Source: Ruminococcaceae bacterium UBA6413
GTDB taxonomy: Bacteria > Bacillota > Clostridia > Oscillospirales > Ruminococcaceae
Assembly: GCA_002437415.1 (NCBI GenBank)
Contig: DJPL01000074.1
Coordinates: 1 to 64,000, forward strand
Reading direction: 5' to 3'
Length of the DNA: 64,000 bases
Shown here: piece after piece, positions 35,420-43,269 of the stretch
Layout of the letters: every line of letters starts with the position of its first letter
Numbering within the stretch: the stretch's first letter is position 1
The notes under the pieces: generated by a model
Told to the model about the DNA's origin: nothing
The model's input: only the letters and a program-made list of their open reading frames with translations
Databases searched by the model: none
Program-made: the position numbers and the translations under genes

Positions 35420-35628
35420 TGTTGGATTTCGGAAAATGGATCGTTGAGGTTGCGGTGAACGGCGTGAAGAACGGCAGTTTCGACAGAGCGTGGGCGGCTA
35501 TGCAGCTTGGTAATCATTACAGCCGCGACAGGATCACGGCGGAGGATATCGCGAGGTTTGATACAGCGATGGATGAATATGAGGAAGAACTGAATGATGA
35601 CGGACAGCAGTCCGCGGAGGAGATATGA
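35419..35628 (+). CDS. Small phage protein
   Basis: A 69-residue acidic protein between the fibre gene and the repeat protein. MLDFGKWIVEVAVNGVKNG is an amphipathic start, followed by RITAEDIARFDTAMDEYEEEL. XkdX-like small tail-associated proteins have similar size and place, but I cannot assign it. Both ends overlap neighbours (TAATG and ATGA). Confidence 0.6.
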   Translation: MLDFGKWIVEVAVNGVKNGSFDRAWAAMQLGNHYSRDRITAEDIARFDTAMDEYEEELNDDGQQSAEEI

Positions 35629-36854
35629 GTACGGCGAAAAATAAAAAAAACACAGCCGCCCCCGAATATAAGAGCCGTTATTCGGACGCGGTGAAGAGCA
35701 ATCTTTCGAGTGTGCTCGAGGGAAAGGAATTCAGCTACGATGTCGGAAGCGACAAGCTGTTTGCACAGTACAAAGACAGCTATACAAAAGCAGGAAAGAC
35801 GGCTATGGAGGATACGGTAGGAAACGCATCTACGCTTACCGGAGGATATGCAAACAGCTATGCGGTAACTGCGGGTCAGCAGGCGTATGACAGCTATATG
35901 TCAAAGCTGAATGATAAGATACCCGAGCTTGAACAGAGAGCGTATGAGCGTTATCGTGATGAGGAGGACAGCGCATATAAAAGACTCAATACGCTTATAG
36001 GACTCGAAAATACGGATTACGACAGATATCGTGACAGCGTGGCTGATTATAACACAAACAGAGAGTTTGAATATAATAAAAGTAAGGATGCACAGGCGCA
36101 GGAAAACTGGCAGGCTCAGTTCGACAGGGATAAGTATGTCAGCGACAGGGATTATAATCGAAGCGTGCTTGAAAGTGACCGTGATTACAACCGCGGGGTG
36201 TATGAGAGCGACAGAAAGTATAACCGAGATGTGCTTGAAAACGATCGCGACTATAACCGTGGAGTGTATGAGAGCGATAGGAAATATAACCGCGATGCGC
36301 TTACGGAAGATCGCGATTACAACCGCGGGGTGTATGAGAGCGACAGAAAGTATAATCGTGATGTGCTTGAAAACGATCGAGATTATAACCGCGGCGTGTA
36401 TGAGAATGACAGGGATTATGCGCAGAATGTCTATGACAGCGACCGCAACTATCAGGTGAAGCTTAATTCTTCTCTGAAGAGTGCGGTGAAGGATGAGGAG
36501 GATAAGGCGGATGACAGTAAATTCTCGCCTGATGACGCATATGACTTTATCAAGAAGTACAGCGACAAGATATACAGCGATGAAGAATTTACCGAGGCGC
36601 TGTTCCAGCTGTACGGCGAAAAGGACGGCTTCTATGACTGGATGGAGCAGATGAAGATACCCGGTGATATCGAAGGTCAGACTTATCTTGAGCTCCTGTA
36701 TAAAATGCATCCCGAGCTTAAGCCGACAACATATGATAAGATGGGATTGTCGGACGATGAGCGGATAATGAAAAACGCGACAAACGGAGGCGCTACTCCG
36801 CCTCATTCGCAGAGCTTCTGGTGGATAAACCAGGGTCAGAGTAAGAACAGATAA
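35625..36854 (+). CDS. Repeat-rich virion protein (possible ejection or tape-measure protein)
   Basis: A 409-residue helical protein. The N-terminal part (GGYANSYAVTAGQQAYDSYMSKLND) is a motif I associate with phage structural proteins. Residues about 174-283 are ten 11-residue repeats of the type DRDYNRGVYES and DRKYNRDVLEN. The C-terminal 110 residues are acidic (FSPDDAYDFIKKYSDK). Undecad repeats often form right-handed coiled coils. Position before the holin and the lack of long-tail genes suggest a DNA-ejection or short-tail role, which is inference. Confidence 0.65.
   Translation: MSTAKNKKNTAAPEYKSRYSDAVKSNLSSVLEGKEFSYDVGSDKLFAQYKDSYTKAGKTAMEDTVGNASTLTGGYANSYAVTAGQQAYDSYMSKLNDKIPELEQRAYERYRDEEDSAYKRLNTLIGLENTDYDRYRDSVADYNTNREFEYNKSKDAQAQENWQAQFDRDKYVSDRDYNRSVLESDRDYNRGVYESDRKYNRDVLENDRDYNRGVYESDRKYNRDALTEDRDYNRGVYESDRKYNRDVLENDRDYNRGVYENDRDYAQNVYDSDRNYQVKLNSSLKSAVKDEEDKADDSKFSPDDAYDFIKKYSDKIYSDEEFTEALFQLYGEKDGFYDWMEQMKIPGDIEGQTYLELLYKMHPELKPTTYDKMGLSDDERIMKNATNGGATPPHSQSFWWINQGQSKNR
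36144..36473 (+). repeat. Tandem 33-bp repeats encoding DRDYNR undecads
   Basis: Ten 33-bp units alternate in two forms, so the apparent period is 66 bp. Synonymous differences between units (GATCGCGAC, GATCGCGATTAC, GACCGTGATTAC) show selection on the peptide. Confidence 0.75.
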
Positions 36855-36877
36855 TAAAAATCAAAGGAGAGGGAAAT

Positions 36878-37306
36878 ATGAGTAAGATACAGATAGCAAT
36901 TGACGGTGCGGCGGGAATTGTCGGAGCGGCAATAGGCTTTATGTTCGGAGAAGTGAACGGACTGTTCTGGGCACTGATAGCATTTATGGCACTTGACTAT
37001 ATCAGCGGAGTGCTTGCTGCGGCGGGCGGCAAAAAGCTTTCCAGCAAGGTGGGCTTCAGAGGGCTCGCAAAGAAGCTGCTTATTCTGGCTTTTGTGTCAC
37101 TTGGGCATATTACCGACACTTATGTGCTCGGCGGCGTACCTGCCGCAATGTCGGCGGTGATGCTCTTCTATATAGCCAATGAAGGAATTTCGATAGTCGA
37201 GAATGCGGCGGTGCTGGGGCTTCCGGTGCCGCAAAAGATAAAGAATTTACTTGAGCAGATAAAAAACAAGAGCGGAGAGGGCGACAATGAGAATAAAGGG
37301 AATTGA
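36878..37306 (+). CDS. Phage holin (phage_holin_4 family)
   Basis: A 142-residue membrane protein with three or four hydrophobic segments: AGIVGAAIGFMFGEVNG, LFWALIAFMALDYISGVLAA, LILAFVSLGHITDTYVL and AVMLFYIANEGISIVENAA. The LDYISGVLAA and EGISIVENAA patterns are typical of the family. It controls endolysin release. It overlaps the endolysin gene by 20 bases. GGAGAGGG precedes the ATG. Confidence 0.88.
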   Translation: MSKIQIAIDGAAGIVGAAIGFMFGEVNGLFWALIAFMALDYISGVLAAAGGKKLSSKVGFRGLAKKLLILAFVSLGHITDTYVLGGVPAAMSAVMLFYIANEGISIVENAAVLGLPVPQKIKNLLEQIKNKSGEGDNENKGN

Positions 37307-38357
37307 TATAAGCAGGGCACAGGAGAAATTTGATTTCACCGCGGCACAGACAGCGGGAAACAAATTCGTGATAATCCGTGCGGGTATCGGAAGCGATGAG
37401 GACAGCTACTTCAGGCGCAACATCGGTGAATGCAGAAAACGCGGATTGTCATACGGCTGTTACTGGTATGTTACGGCAATTGACGACACTGAGCTTGACC
37501 GCCAGATAAAAGCCTGCATAAAGGTGCTCGGTGATGAAAAGCCGTCATATCCCGTGTTCTTTGATATGGAAGAACAGCGTCAGATCGACAACCTTACAAG
37601 CAGGGTAAGGACTGATATGGCGATAAAATTTTGCAACAGCCTGAACGAAGCGGGCCTGCCGTCGGGAATATACGCAAATCCCGCATGGCTCGAAAGCTAT
37701 TATCAGAAGGAACGATTAGTCGGCAAGTACGATATATGGCTTGCGCACTGGACGGAAAGCCCCGACTATCCGAGCAGGTTCGATTACGGTCAGAAAATGT
37801 GGCAGTGGGGTATCGACAGTATTGGCGGCAAGGACGTTGACGGGGATATATGCTTTATAGACTATCCTGCGGTGACGGCTAAGTGGTACAAGGAAAACTG
37901 TGGTGATAAGCCTGAAAATCCCGAAAAGCCCGAGGACGAGAAACACAACGAATTTTCAAAGGGCGACAGGGTGAGAGTAAAGCGCGACGCTGTATTCACA
38001 AACGGAGTGAAGCCATATTCATATGTTTATGACACGGTTTATACTGTTCAGCAGGTATCGGCAAGCGGCAAGGAAACGCTGATAGGTCTTGACGGCGTAC
38101 CTACGGGGTGGCTTTACACCGAGGATCTTTACAAAGCGGAAAGTGACGAGGTAACGCAGAAAATCGCTGTTGGTGATAAGGTCAAAGTAAATTACGGAGC
38201 TAAGACGTACAACGGTGGAGCACTTGCGTTGTTTGTGTATACGAATGTGTACGAGGTAATGCAGGTCGGCTCGGGTGACAGAGAGGACTATATCGTTATA
38301 GGTCAGGGCGGCGAGATCACTGCGGCGGTAAGAGCGGAGGATCTGAAGAAGATCTGA
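37287..38357 (+). CDS. GH25 lysozyme endolysin
   Basis: A 356-residue endolysin. The GH25 muramidase domain (1-205) has KGIDIS with Asp6 and VFFDMEE with the Asp93/Glu95 pair; WLAHWTESP and MWQWGID also fit. A Pro/Glu-rich linker (KPENPEKPEDE) leads to two SH3-like repeats (FSKGDRVRVKRDAVFTNG; IAVGDKVKVNYGAKTYNG) that probably bind the cell wall. No signal peptide is present, so the holin is needed. Confidence 0.92.
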   Translation: MRIKGIDISRAQEKFDFTAAQTAGNKFVIIRAGIGSDEDSYFRRNIGECRKRGLSYGCYWYVTAIDDTELDRQIKACIKVLGDEKPSYPVFFDMEEQRQIDNLTSRVRTDMAIKFCNSLNEAGLPSGIYANPAWLESYYQKERLVGKYDIWLAHWTESPDYPSRFDYGQKMWQWGIDSIGGKDVDGDICFIDYPAVTAKWYKENCGDKPENPEKPEDEKHNEFSKGDRVRVKRDAVFTNGVKPYSYVYDTVYTVQQVSASGKETLIGLDGVPTGWLYTEDLYKAESDEVTQKIAVGDKVKVNYGAKTYNGGALALFVYTNVYEVMQVGSGDREDYIVIGQGGEITAAVRAEDLKKI

Positions 38358-38368
38358 GTGTAAATAAA

Positions 38369-38405
38369 AATAACGCACGGAGTTAAATCTGTGCGTTATT
38401 TTGGT
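38369..38405. terminator. Bidirectional terminator at right end of phage-like element
   Basis: AATAACGCAC (38369-38378) pairs with GTGCGTTATT (38391-38400), followed by TTGGTTTT; A-rich before. It separates the endolysin from the convergent CAP-protein gene. Confidence 0.75.
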
Positions 38406-38412
38406 TTTCGGT

Positions 38413-39543
38413 TTATCTGTAGGTCGTGAACTCCTGCACCCAGTAGTACTTGTAGCTGTCGTTATATGTGCCGAATGCCACTGCCATATTTTCAATATCA
38501 GGATTAAGTATGTTTTCGCGGTGTCCTGCGGTGGAAGCCATCCAGCTGTCGATAACCTTCTGCGCGGTTGACTGACCCGAACCGAGGTTTTCACCGACAT
38601 TTATGAACACCGAGTTTTTCTCTTCTTCGGAATTTATACCGTATACGGTGTAGAATTTAGTTCCGTCCGGTCTTAGATGCGAGAATACATTAAAAGACTC
38701 ATCACAGCGGATCTTCGCCGCCTTGTATGCGTTTGCGTCCCATTTGTAGGGGGTAAGTCCGTAGGAAACACGAATCTCATTTACAATGCGGAATACTTCT
38801 GCCTCTTCGGCGGAGCAGTTTACAGGCTCATCGGTAATTCCTGTTGAGGATACCTGCGTGTTGCTCTGTGCCGGTGTGGTTGAAGGCGTCGCAGTGGCAG
38901 TGGCGGTCGTTGTTTCAACAGGTTTAGTGCCTGAAAGATAGTCGCTGTGGACGTATGAGCCGTCATCAAGCTTATAATACCCGGTGTCGGTGATTGCCGT
39001 TACATTTACCGCTTCGCCGTAATGCTTATACGAAACGATCTTTGAGCCCTGCAAGCCTTCTTTTCTTGCCGCGCAGCTTGTGGTATTTATGTACATAGTA
39101 CCGCTGTACTTTTCTTCAGTCCATGCGGGCTTCGGAGCGGCGGTCGTTGCCGGGGCGGTGGTGGTTGCCTTGGGAGTTGTTTCGGCGGTGGCTGCGGGAG
39201 TTGCGGCTTTTGTCGTTTCGGGAGTTGTTGTCGCAGTCGCGGCTTTAGTTGTCGCCGTGGTAGTTGCGGTGGGAGTTGCCGGAGTAGTTGCGGCAGTCGT
39301 GGCAGGCGTAGTTGAAACGGTCGTTTCAGCGGTTGCCGGAGCGGACTCCTCTGTTGATGAAGTTGTTTCGGGCGCGGAGGACATATCCGATATGCCGCTG
39401 TCGCTACCCTGACTGTTTTCTGCCGTATGTACACCGAACCACGAAAAACGGCTCGATAATATGCAGATTGCCAGTACTATAATGAAACCGCCTGCGGCAC
39501 AGGCGATTTTTACCAAAATACTCTTTTTGTTATTTTTCTCCAT
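38413..39543 (-). CDS. Membrane-anchored CAP-domain protein with SH3 domain
   Basis: A 376-residue protein. An N-terminal membrane segment (ILVKIACAAGGFIIVLAICIL) is followed by a Thr/Ala/Pro-rich linker of over 100 residues (about 55-155), an SH3-like domain (TMYINTTSCAARKEGLQGSKIVSY) and a second Thr linker, then a C-terminal CAP/SCP domain (VNEIRVSYGLTPYKWDANAYKAAKIRC; SHLRPDG; NVGENLGSG; GHRENILNPDI). CAP proteins are secreted; their chemistry is unsettled. The ATG at 39543 with GAGGATC is preferred to one 24 bases upstream. Divergent from the M23 gene. Confidence 0.88.
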   Translation of the reverse strand: MEKNNKKSILVKIACAAGGFIIVLAICILSSRFSWFGVHTAENSQGSDSGISDMSSAPETTSSTEESAPATAETTVSTTPATTAATTPATPTATTTATTKAATATTTPETTKAATPAATAETTPKATTTAPATTAAPKPAWTEEKYSGTMYINTTSCAARKEGLQGSKIVSYKHYGEAVNVTAITDTGYYKLDDGSYVHSDYLSGTKPVETTTATATATPSTTPAQSNTQVSSTGITDEPVNCSAEEAEVFRIVNEIRVSYGLTPYKWDANAYKAAKIRCDESFNVFSHLRPDGTKFYTVYGINSEEEKNSVFINVGENLGSGQSTAQKVIDSWMASTAGHRENILNPDIENMAVAFGTYNDSYKYYWVQEFTTYR

Positions 39544-39611
39544 AACGATCCTCTGAATTATTTGCACACAGTTTGCCTAAATGCGATTGCAAAACATACT
39601 TTCACGTTTAC

Positions 39612-39641
39612 ATTTTAGCACAAAAAACACGAGTGTGTCAA
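39612..39641 (-). promoter_or_regulatory. Promoter of CAP-domain gene
   Basis: TTGACA (39641-39636), 18 bp, TAAAAT (39617-39612) on the minus strand, 69 bp before the start codon. Confidence 0.7.
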
Positions 39642-39791
39642 CCGCAAACAAAATTCTGTAAATTTTTTTGTTTGGAATGCACAAAAATCAGTGTAACATT
39701 TAGACTAAATAACAAAAAAGAAATTGTTATGGCAAATATCAACTGATTTGTGACGCAGAGTTGTTGAATGTTTGTGCAAAAAGTCGAAAAG

Positions 39792-39854
39792 GTTACAAAA
39801 CGGTAACAAAACGGTTACAATTTGTTGCGGGTTTGTAACCACTTGTGGTATACT
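39792..39854. promoter_or_regulatory. WalR-like boxes and promoter of M23 gene
   Basis: On the minus strand three hexamers in phase: TGTAAC (39819-39814), TGTTAC (39808-39803) and TGTAAC (39797-39792), each 5 bases apart (CGTTT between). WalR boxes are TGTWAH-N5-TGTWAH. A further TGTAAC lies on the plus strand at 39834-39839. A promoter TTGCGG (39825-39830), 18 bp, TATACT (39849-39854) follows for the M23 gene. The walRK genes are not in this window. Confidence 0.65.
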
Positions 39855-39873
39855 TAGTACTGACGGAAAAGAA

Positions 39874-39938
39874 TTGCTGTCTTTCATGGCGGAAAGAAAA
39901 GCAACCTTAAAGGTGTGGAACGGGTCAAAGCCCGTTCC
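39874..39938 (+). other. Structured 5' leader of M23 gene, unknown class
   Basis: The predicted mRNA has about 195 untranslated bases. Stems: TTGCT (39874-39878)/AGCAA (39900-39904) around CTTTC/GAAAG, ACCT/AGGT (39904-39914), and a perfect 8-bp GGAACGGG/CCCGTTCC (39917-39938). I could not match the c-di-AMP (ydaO) riboswitch core. Bases 39939-40050 show no stable element I can name. Confidence 0.45.
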
Positions 39939-40056
39939 GACTTTTAACGGAAAATGCGTTAATTTGTCACCTGTCGTTCACAGCGGCGGGCTATTATTTA
40001 TATTATCGGTGGGCGTATGCCACGATTTGTTTTTAAAATACGGAAAAGGAATTACT

Positions 40057-41937
40057 ATGGGAAACCGGATCATACCTCCTTATCGGGAGGAAATTGAAGA
40101 AACGATACTTCCCGACAATGACAGCGAAAAGAAAACAGCATCGGAGAATGCTGTCCTATCGGAGAATGTCGGTGAAGAAACGGAAAATAACCTGCCGGAA
40201 GAAGTAGCGGACAAGAAATCTGTTATGTCTGTCATAGCAGACAAATTATTTGATCTGACAGTAGCGGCGGGAAAATATTTTTGCCATATAATCGCGGACT
40301 TGTTTTCAAAGCCTGCGGTATATGTTGCGCATGGCGCGAAGTTTGTATGGAAGCATACCGCTTTATTCAGAGATGCGGTATGCAGAACATTTAAGGAGAT
40401 AGGAAACTTCTTCTTCTCCCCGCTTATAAAGTCCAAGCGTGTGCTCAGGCGCACCAACAAGCAGATAAAAGCGGCAAAGGAGCAGGGTGATAATAAGAAA
40501 GCGGCAAGGCTGTACGGCAGTATAGCAAAGAATGCGGTATTCGGCAAGCAGGGTCTTGCGGTAACGCTGTTCAACTATGCCGCACCGATCATAGCGATCG
40601 TGTTCCTTATGAGTGTTGTGGGATATGCAACAGGCACAGATTATGCGATAAAGCTTATGGTAGACGGTAAGTTTGTGGGTTATGTCGAGAGCGAGCAGGT
40701 GTTCAATGACGCAGAGCGTATAATGCAGGAGAGAATAACCTATATAGGCAATGAGAAGAAGATAACCATGGAGCCGAGCTATTCGCTTGAAATGCTCGGA
40801 GATCAGGAGTATCTTACAAAATACCAGCTGGCGAATAAGTTGCTTGAGATTAGCGACACGCCCATAGAGTATGCGTATGGTATGTACATAGGCGGAAAAT
40901 TCTACGGTGCGCTTGTCGACAACACCGCAGTTGAAGCCGAGCTTCAGAGGATACTTGACAGCTACCGTACCAATGCAAAGGACGAAGATGTCGCATTTGA
41001 AAAGGATATCGAATATGTGCCCGGACTGTATCTGTCTGACAGTATTGTATCAAGCGATGAGATAATAAAGCTTGTAAACTCGAAAAAGGAAGAGGCTTCA
41101 TATTACACTGTAGTCGAGGGCGACAGCCATTCGGGAATATGCTCTAAGCTCGGTATAAGTATGGACGAGCTTGAAGCGCTGAACCCGGGCATAATGGACG
41201 AGGACTATGTTCTCAGAGCCGGTGAAAAGCTGCTTAAAACGCAGGAAGTTCCTTTCCTGTCGGTAAGTATCTCGCGAATTGAAACCTACACTGTTGATGT
41301 TCCTTATGACACTGAGTATCAGGACGATGATACCCGCTATGAGGGTGTTGAAACCCTGTATCAGGAAGGCAAAAAGGGCAAAAACAAGATAACTGCCAAG
41401 GTTTACTATGTAAACGATGAGGAAGTCAAGAGGACTATACAAAAGACCGAAAGAGTGAAAGAGCCTGTGACTGAGATCATATTGAAGGGTACTCTCCCTC
41501 CGCAGTCGTCGCATTACTCGGACGCATCGGCTGACGCGGGCAAGAAGTATATCTGGCCTGTTGACGGCGGTACATTCTGGGAATGGGGCTGGTGGGACGG
41601 CGGTTATGCCGGACACCGCGGCGTCGATATAGGTGCGCCTTACGGAACTGATGTCTATGCCGCCGCGACCGGAACGGTAATCTTTGCGGGCTGGGATAAC
41701 GGCGGTCTCGGAAATGCGGTTATGATACTCCACCCTGACGGATATACGACTGTATATGCGCATAACAGTGAAATATTTGTAAGTGCGGGACAGGAGGTAA
41801 ATCAGGGCGAATGTATAGCCGCGGTAGGCGAAACCGGACTTGCTTACGGCTGTCATTGCCACTTTGAGGTAAGGTACGGCTCGGAAAGACTTAACCCAAG
41901 GTATTATCTTAGCGGATTGCCGGATCTGGGGTATTGA
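40057..41937 (+). CDS. LysM/G5/M23-domain cell-wall peptidase
   Basis: A 626-residue membrane-anchored protein. It starts at ATG 40057 (AAAAGGAATT upstream). A cytosolic N-terminal region of about 170 residues is rich in Glu and Lys; one membrane helix (AAPIIAIVFLMSVVGYATG) follows. Outside lie a beta domain, LysM (YYTVVEGDSHSGICSKLGIS), a G5 domain (IETYTVDVPYDTEYQ to ERVKEPVTEIILKG) and a C-terminal M23 peptidase with GHRGVDIGAP and HCHFEVR zinc ligands. It probably cuts peptidoglycan cross-bridges. It is longer than simple M23 enzymes because of the large cytoplasmic part. Confidence 0.88.
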   Translation: MGNRIIPPYREEIEETILPDNDSEKKTASENAVLSENVGEETENNLPEEVADKKSVMSVIADKLFDLTVAAGKYFCHIIADLFSKPAVYVAHGAKFVWKHTALFRDAVCRTFKEIGNFFFSPLIKSKRVLRRTNKQIKAAKEQGDNKKAARLYGSIAKNAVFGKQGLAVTLFNYAAPIIAIVFLMSVVGYATGTDYAIKLMVDGKFVGYVESEQVFNDAERIMQERITYIGNEKKITMEPSYSLEMLGDQEYLTKYQLANKLLEISDTPIEYAYGMYIGGKFYGALVDNTAVEAELQRILDSYRTNAKDEDVAFEKDIEYVPGLYLSDSIVSSDEIIKLVNSKKEEASYYTVVEGDSHSGICSKLGISMDELEALNPGIMDEDYVLRAGEKLLKTQEVPFLSVSISRIETYTVDVPYDTEYQDDDTRYEGVETLYQEGKKGKNKITAKVYYVNDEEVKRTIQKTERVKEPVTEIILKGTLPPQSSHYSDASADAGKKYIWPVDGGTFWEWGWWDGGYAGHRGVDIGAPYGTDVYAAATGTVIFAGWDNGGLGNAVMILHPDGYTTVYAHNSEIFVSAGQEVNQGECIAAVGETGLAYGCHCHFEVRYGSERLNPRYYLSGLPDLGY

Positions 41938-41960
41938 TTTAAACTGAATAGGTGATATGA

Positions 41961-41998
41961 AAACAACCGCTGTGTCTGAAGGCACGGCGGTTGTTTGG
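41961..41998 (+). terminator. Terminator after M23 gene
   Basis: AAACAACCGC (41961-41970) pairs with GCGGTTGTTT (41987-41996). Confidence 0.75.
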
Positions 41999-42012
41999 CG
42001 TATGCTCACACC

Positions 42013-42041
42013 TTGACAATTTATCGAAAGTGTGATAGAAT
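42013..42041 (+). promoter_or_regulatory. Antitoxin RNA promoter (copy 2)
   Basis: TTGACA (42013-42018), 17 bp, TAGAAT (42036-42041). Intact, unlike the split promoter in copy 1. Confidence 0.75.
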
Positions 42042-42047
42042 ACAAAA

Positions 42048-42132
42048 TAAAGAGGGAACGACAGACAGCCGCTCCCATGCCAGTTAAGAAATAACCGCCG
42101 TAGTTGGAAGCTGTGGGCGGTTATTTCTTTTT
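42048..42132 (+). ncRNA. Predicted antisense RNA antitoxin (copy 2)
   Basis: About 85 nt from the promoter above to the terminator GAAATAACCGCC (42088-42099)/GGCGGTTATTTC (42116-42127) plus TTTTT. The 5' part, AAAGAGGGAACGACAGACAG with CCGCTCCC, is closely conserved with copy 1. It overlaps the 3' end of the toxin gene on the other strand. Confidence 0.68.
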
Positions 42133-42219
42133 ATGAAAAGAACCGATAGTAAATATCATAACTGTGAACGCAGTAAGGAAAATACCTATCTGTGTTAAAT
42201 CACTCAATGTTATGTACAT
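42121..42219 (-). CDS. Small membrane toxin, holin-like type I toxin (copy 2)
   Basis: A 32-residue peptide: MYITLSDLTQIGIFLTAF, then TVMIFTIGSFHKKK. It matches copy 1 at most N-terminal positions and in the lysine tail. GGGGGTG lies 8 bases before the ATG. It is convergent with the antisense RNA and its last codons lie in that RNA's terminator. It is too short to be caught by usual size limits. Confidence 0.78.
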   Translation of the reverse strand: MYITLSDLTQIGIFLTAFTVMIFTIGSFHKKK

Positions 42220-42326
42220 CAGCTACACCCCCTTTCAGATGCTTTCGCATCGTGGGAGATGTATTGACCGCCTGCCGTCCGAGGAACCCTCGTGGTTATT
42301 TTATCATATAATTTATCGGAAATCAA
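42220..42326 (-). promoter_or_regulatory. Toxin promoter and structured leader (copy 2)
   Basis: TTGATT (42326-42321), 17 bp, TAAAAT (42303-42298). The leader shares ACGAGGG, GGACG, AGGCGGTCAAT and CATCTCCC with copy 1. A GATGC-GAAA-like-GCATC hairpin (42238-42251) again lies just before the ribosome site. Confidence 0.72.
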
Positions 42327-42436
42327 CCGCTGTGCTTTGGGGTATGGCGGTTGTTTTTAGTTTTGTCATCGGTTATAAATGTTCATTTCCTTTCATAGAT
42401 TTACTGTAGAGTACCCGAAAGGAAAGGACGTGCAGT

Positions 42437-43192
42437 ATGAACGAGCTGATATCAAGGAAAGAGTTTTTAAGTGAACGTAATGCGGTATATGAGCCTGACG
42501 CTGTTGCCGATGAAAAAACGGACGAGCCGCAAAAAGGTCCGAGAGTGGTCATTTCCGGAGCTGAAAACGACGAGCCTATTTCTGCGGATAACATAACCGT
42601 ATCCGAAATAGTGATAAAAAACAGGCAGAGCAGGCAGTATGCGGGGCTTATATTATTTATAACAGCAGTGGCGGCGGCTGTTGCCGGCGCTGTGCTTTAC
42701 GGCGATATGACGGTAGTTATACCCGATGAAATGCTGAAAAATTATCTTTCAGGGAGGATACACGGCGGATTTTTCGGCAACGCGGCAGCTTCGTTTATCG
42801 CGGCACTGATATGGTGCACAGTGCCGTTTATATCCGGACTGTGCGCTGTCGGACAGCCTGTAGGCGTGCTTGTTCCCGCATTCAAGGGGATAGGTATAGG
42901 AATGACGTTTTCGGCGCTTATGAATACATACGGCGCAAACGGAATACCCGCTTTTGCGACGTTTGTCCTGCCATCCGCTTTTGTGGGAACGGTGATATGC
43001 TGTTATCAGTGCAGAATGTCGGTTTCGTGCTCAAACAGCGTTTTGGCGGCACTGCGCGGAAAGCCCGAGTCCGCTCCGCACTGCTACAGGGTATACCTTG
43101 AGCGGTTTGCCGTATGCTGTATAGGGTGCTTTTTGCTCGGTATAGCAGATGCAGCTCTGTCTTTTTTGCTCGGTCCGATATTCGTTATATGA
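42437..43192 (+). CDS. SpoIIM-like membrane protein
   Basis: A 251-residue protein with an acidic N-terminal tail of about 65 residues, then five or so membrane segments: LILFITAVAAAVAGAVLYG, ASFIAALIWCTVPFISGLC, LVPAFKGIGIGMTFSALM, FVLPSAFVGTVICCY and VCCIGCFLLGIADAALSF. SGLC...GVLVPAFKGIGIG matches the stage II sporulation M (DUF95) core. SpoIIM is part of the DMP engulfment machine; neighbours here are not sporulation genes, so a general SpoIIM-family role is safer. Confidence 0.6.
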   Translation: MNELISRKEFLSERNAVYEPDAVADEKTDEPQKGPRVVISGAENDEPISADNITVSEIVIKNRQSRQYAGLILFITAVAAAVAGAVLYGDMTVVIPDEMLKNYLSGRIHGGFFGNAAASFIAALIWCTVPFISGLCAVGQPVGVLVPAFKGIGIGMTFSALMNTYGANGIPAFATFVLPSAFVGTVICCYQCRMSVSCSNSVLAALRGKPESAPHCYRVYLERFAVCCIGCFLLGIADAALSFLLGPIFVI

Positions 43193-43197
43193 ACCCC

Positions 43198-43226
43198 TTG
43201 AAATTTTTACTTCACGGGTGTATAAT
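43198..43226 (+). promoter_or_regulatory. Promoter of pduL
   Basis: TTGAAA (43198-43203), 17 bp, TATAAT (43221-43226), 43 bp before the start. Confidence 0.78.
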
Positions 43227-43269
43227 GTTATCAGAAAAATTGCCTTTGGCAAGAAGGAAGGATAACATT

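Noticed and set aside
35901..36806. Minus-strand frame of about 301 codons over the undecad-repeat gene
   Set aside because: Its long Ile/Val repeats are the reverse complement of the DRDYNR codons.
39874..39960. c-di-AMP (ydaO) riboswitch before the M23 gene
   Set aside because: Gene type fits, but the conserved core blocks could not be found; kept only as an unnamed structured leader.
39772..40056. Longer N-terminus for the M23 protein
   Set aside because: The frame is open upstream, but it crosses the promoter and leader hairpins and lacks a ribosome site; ATG 40057 has one.
41098..42078. Minus-strand frame of about 326 codons over the M23 gene end
   Set aside because: It overlaps LysM and M23 motifs on the plus strand and crosses a terminator and the antisense RNA promoter.
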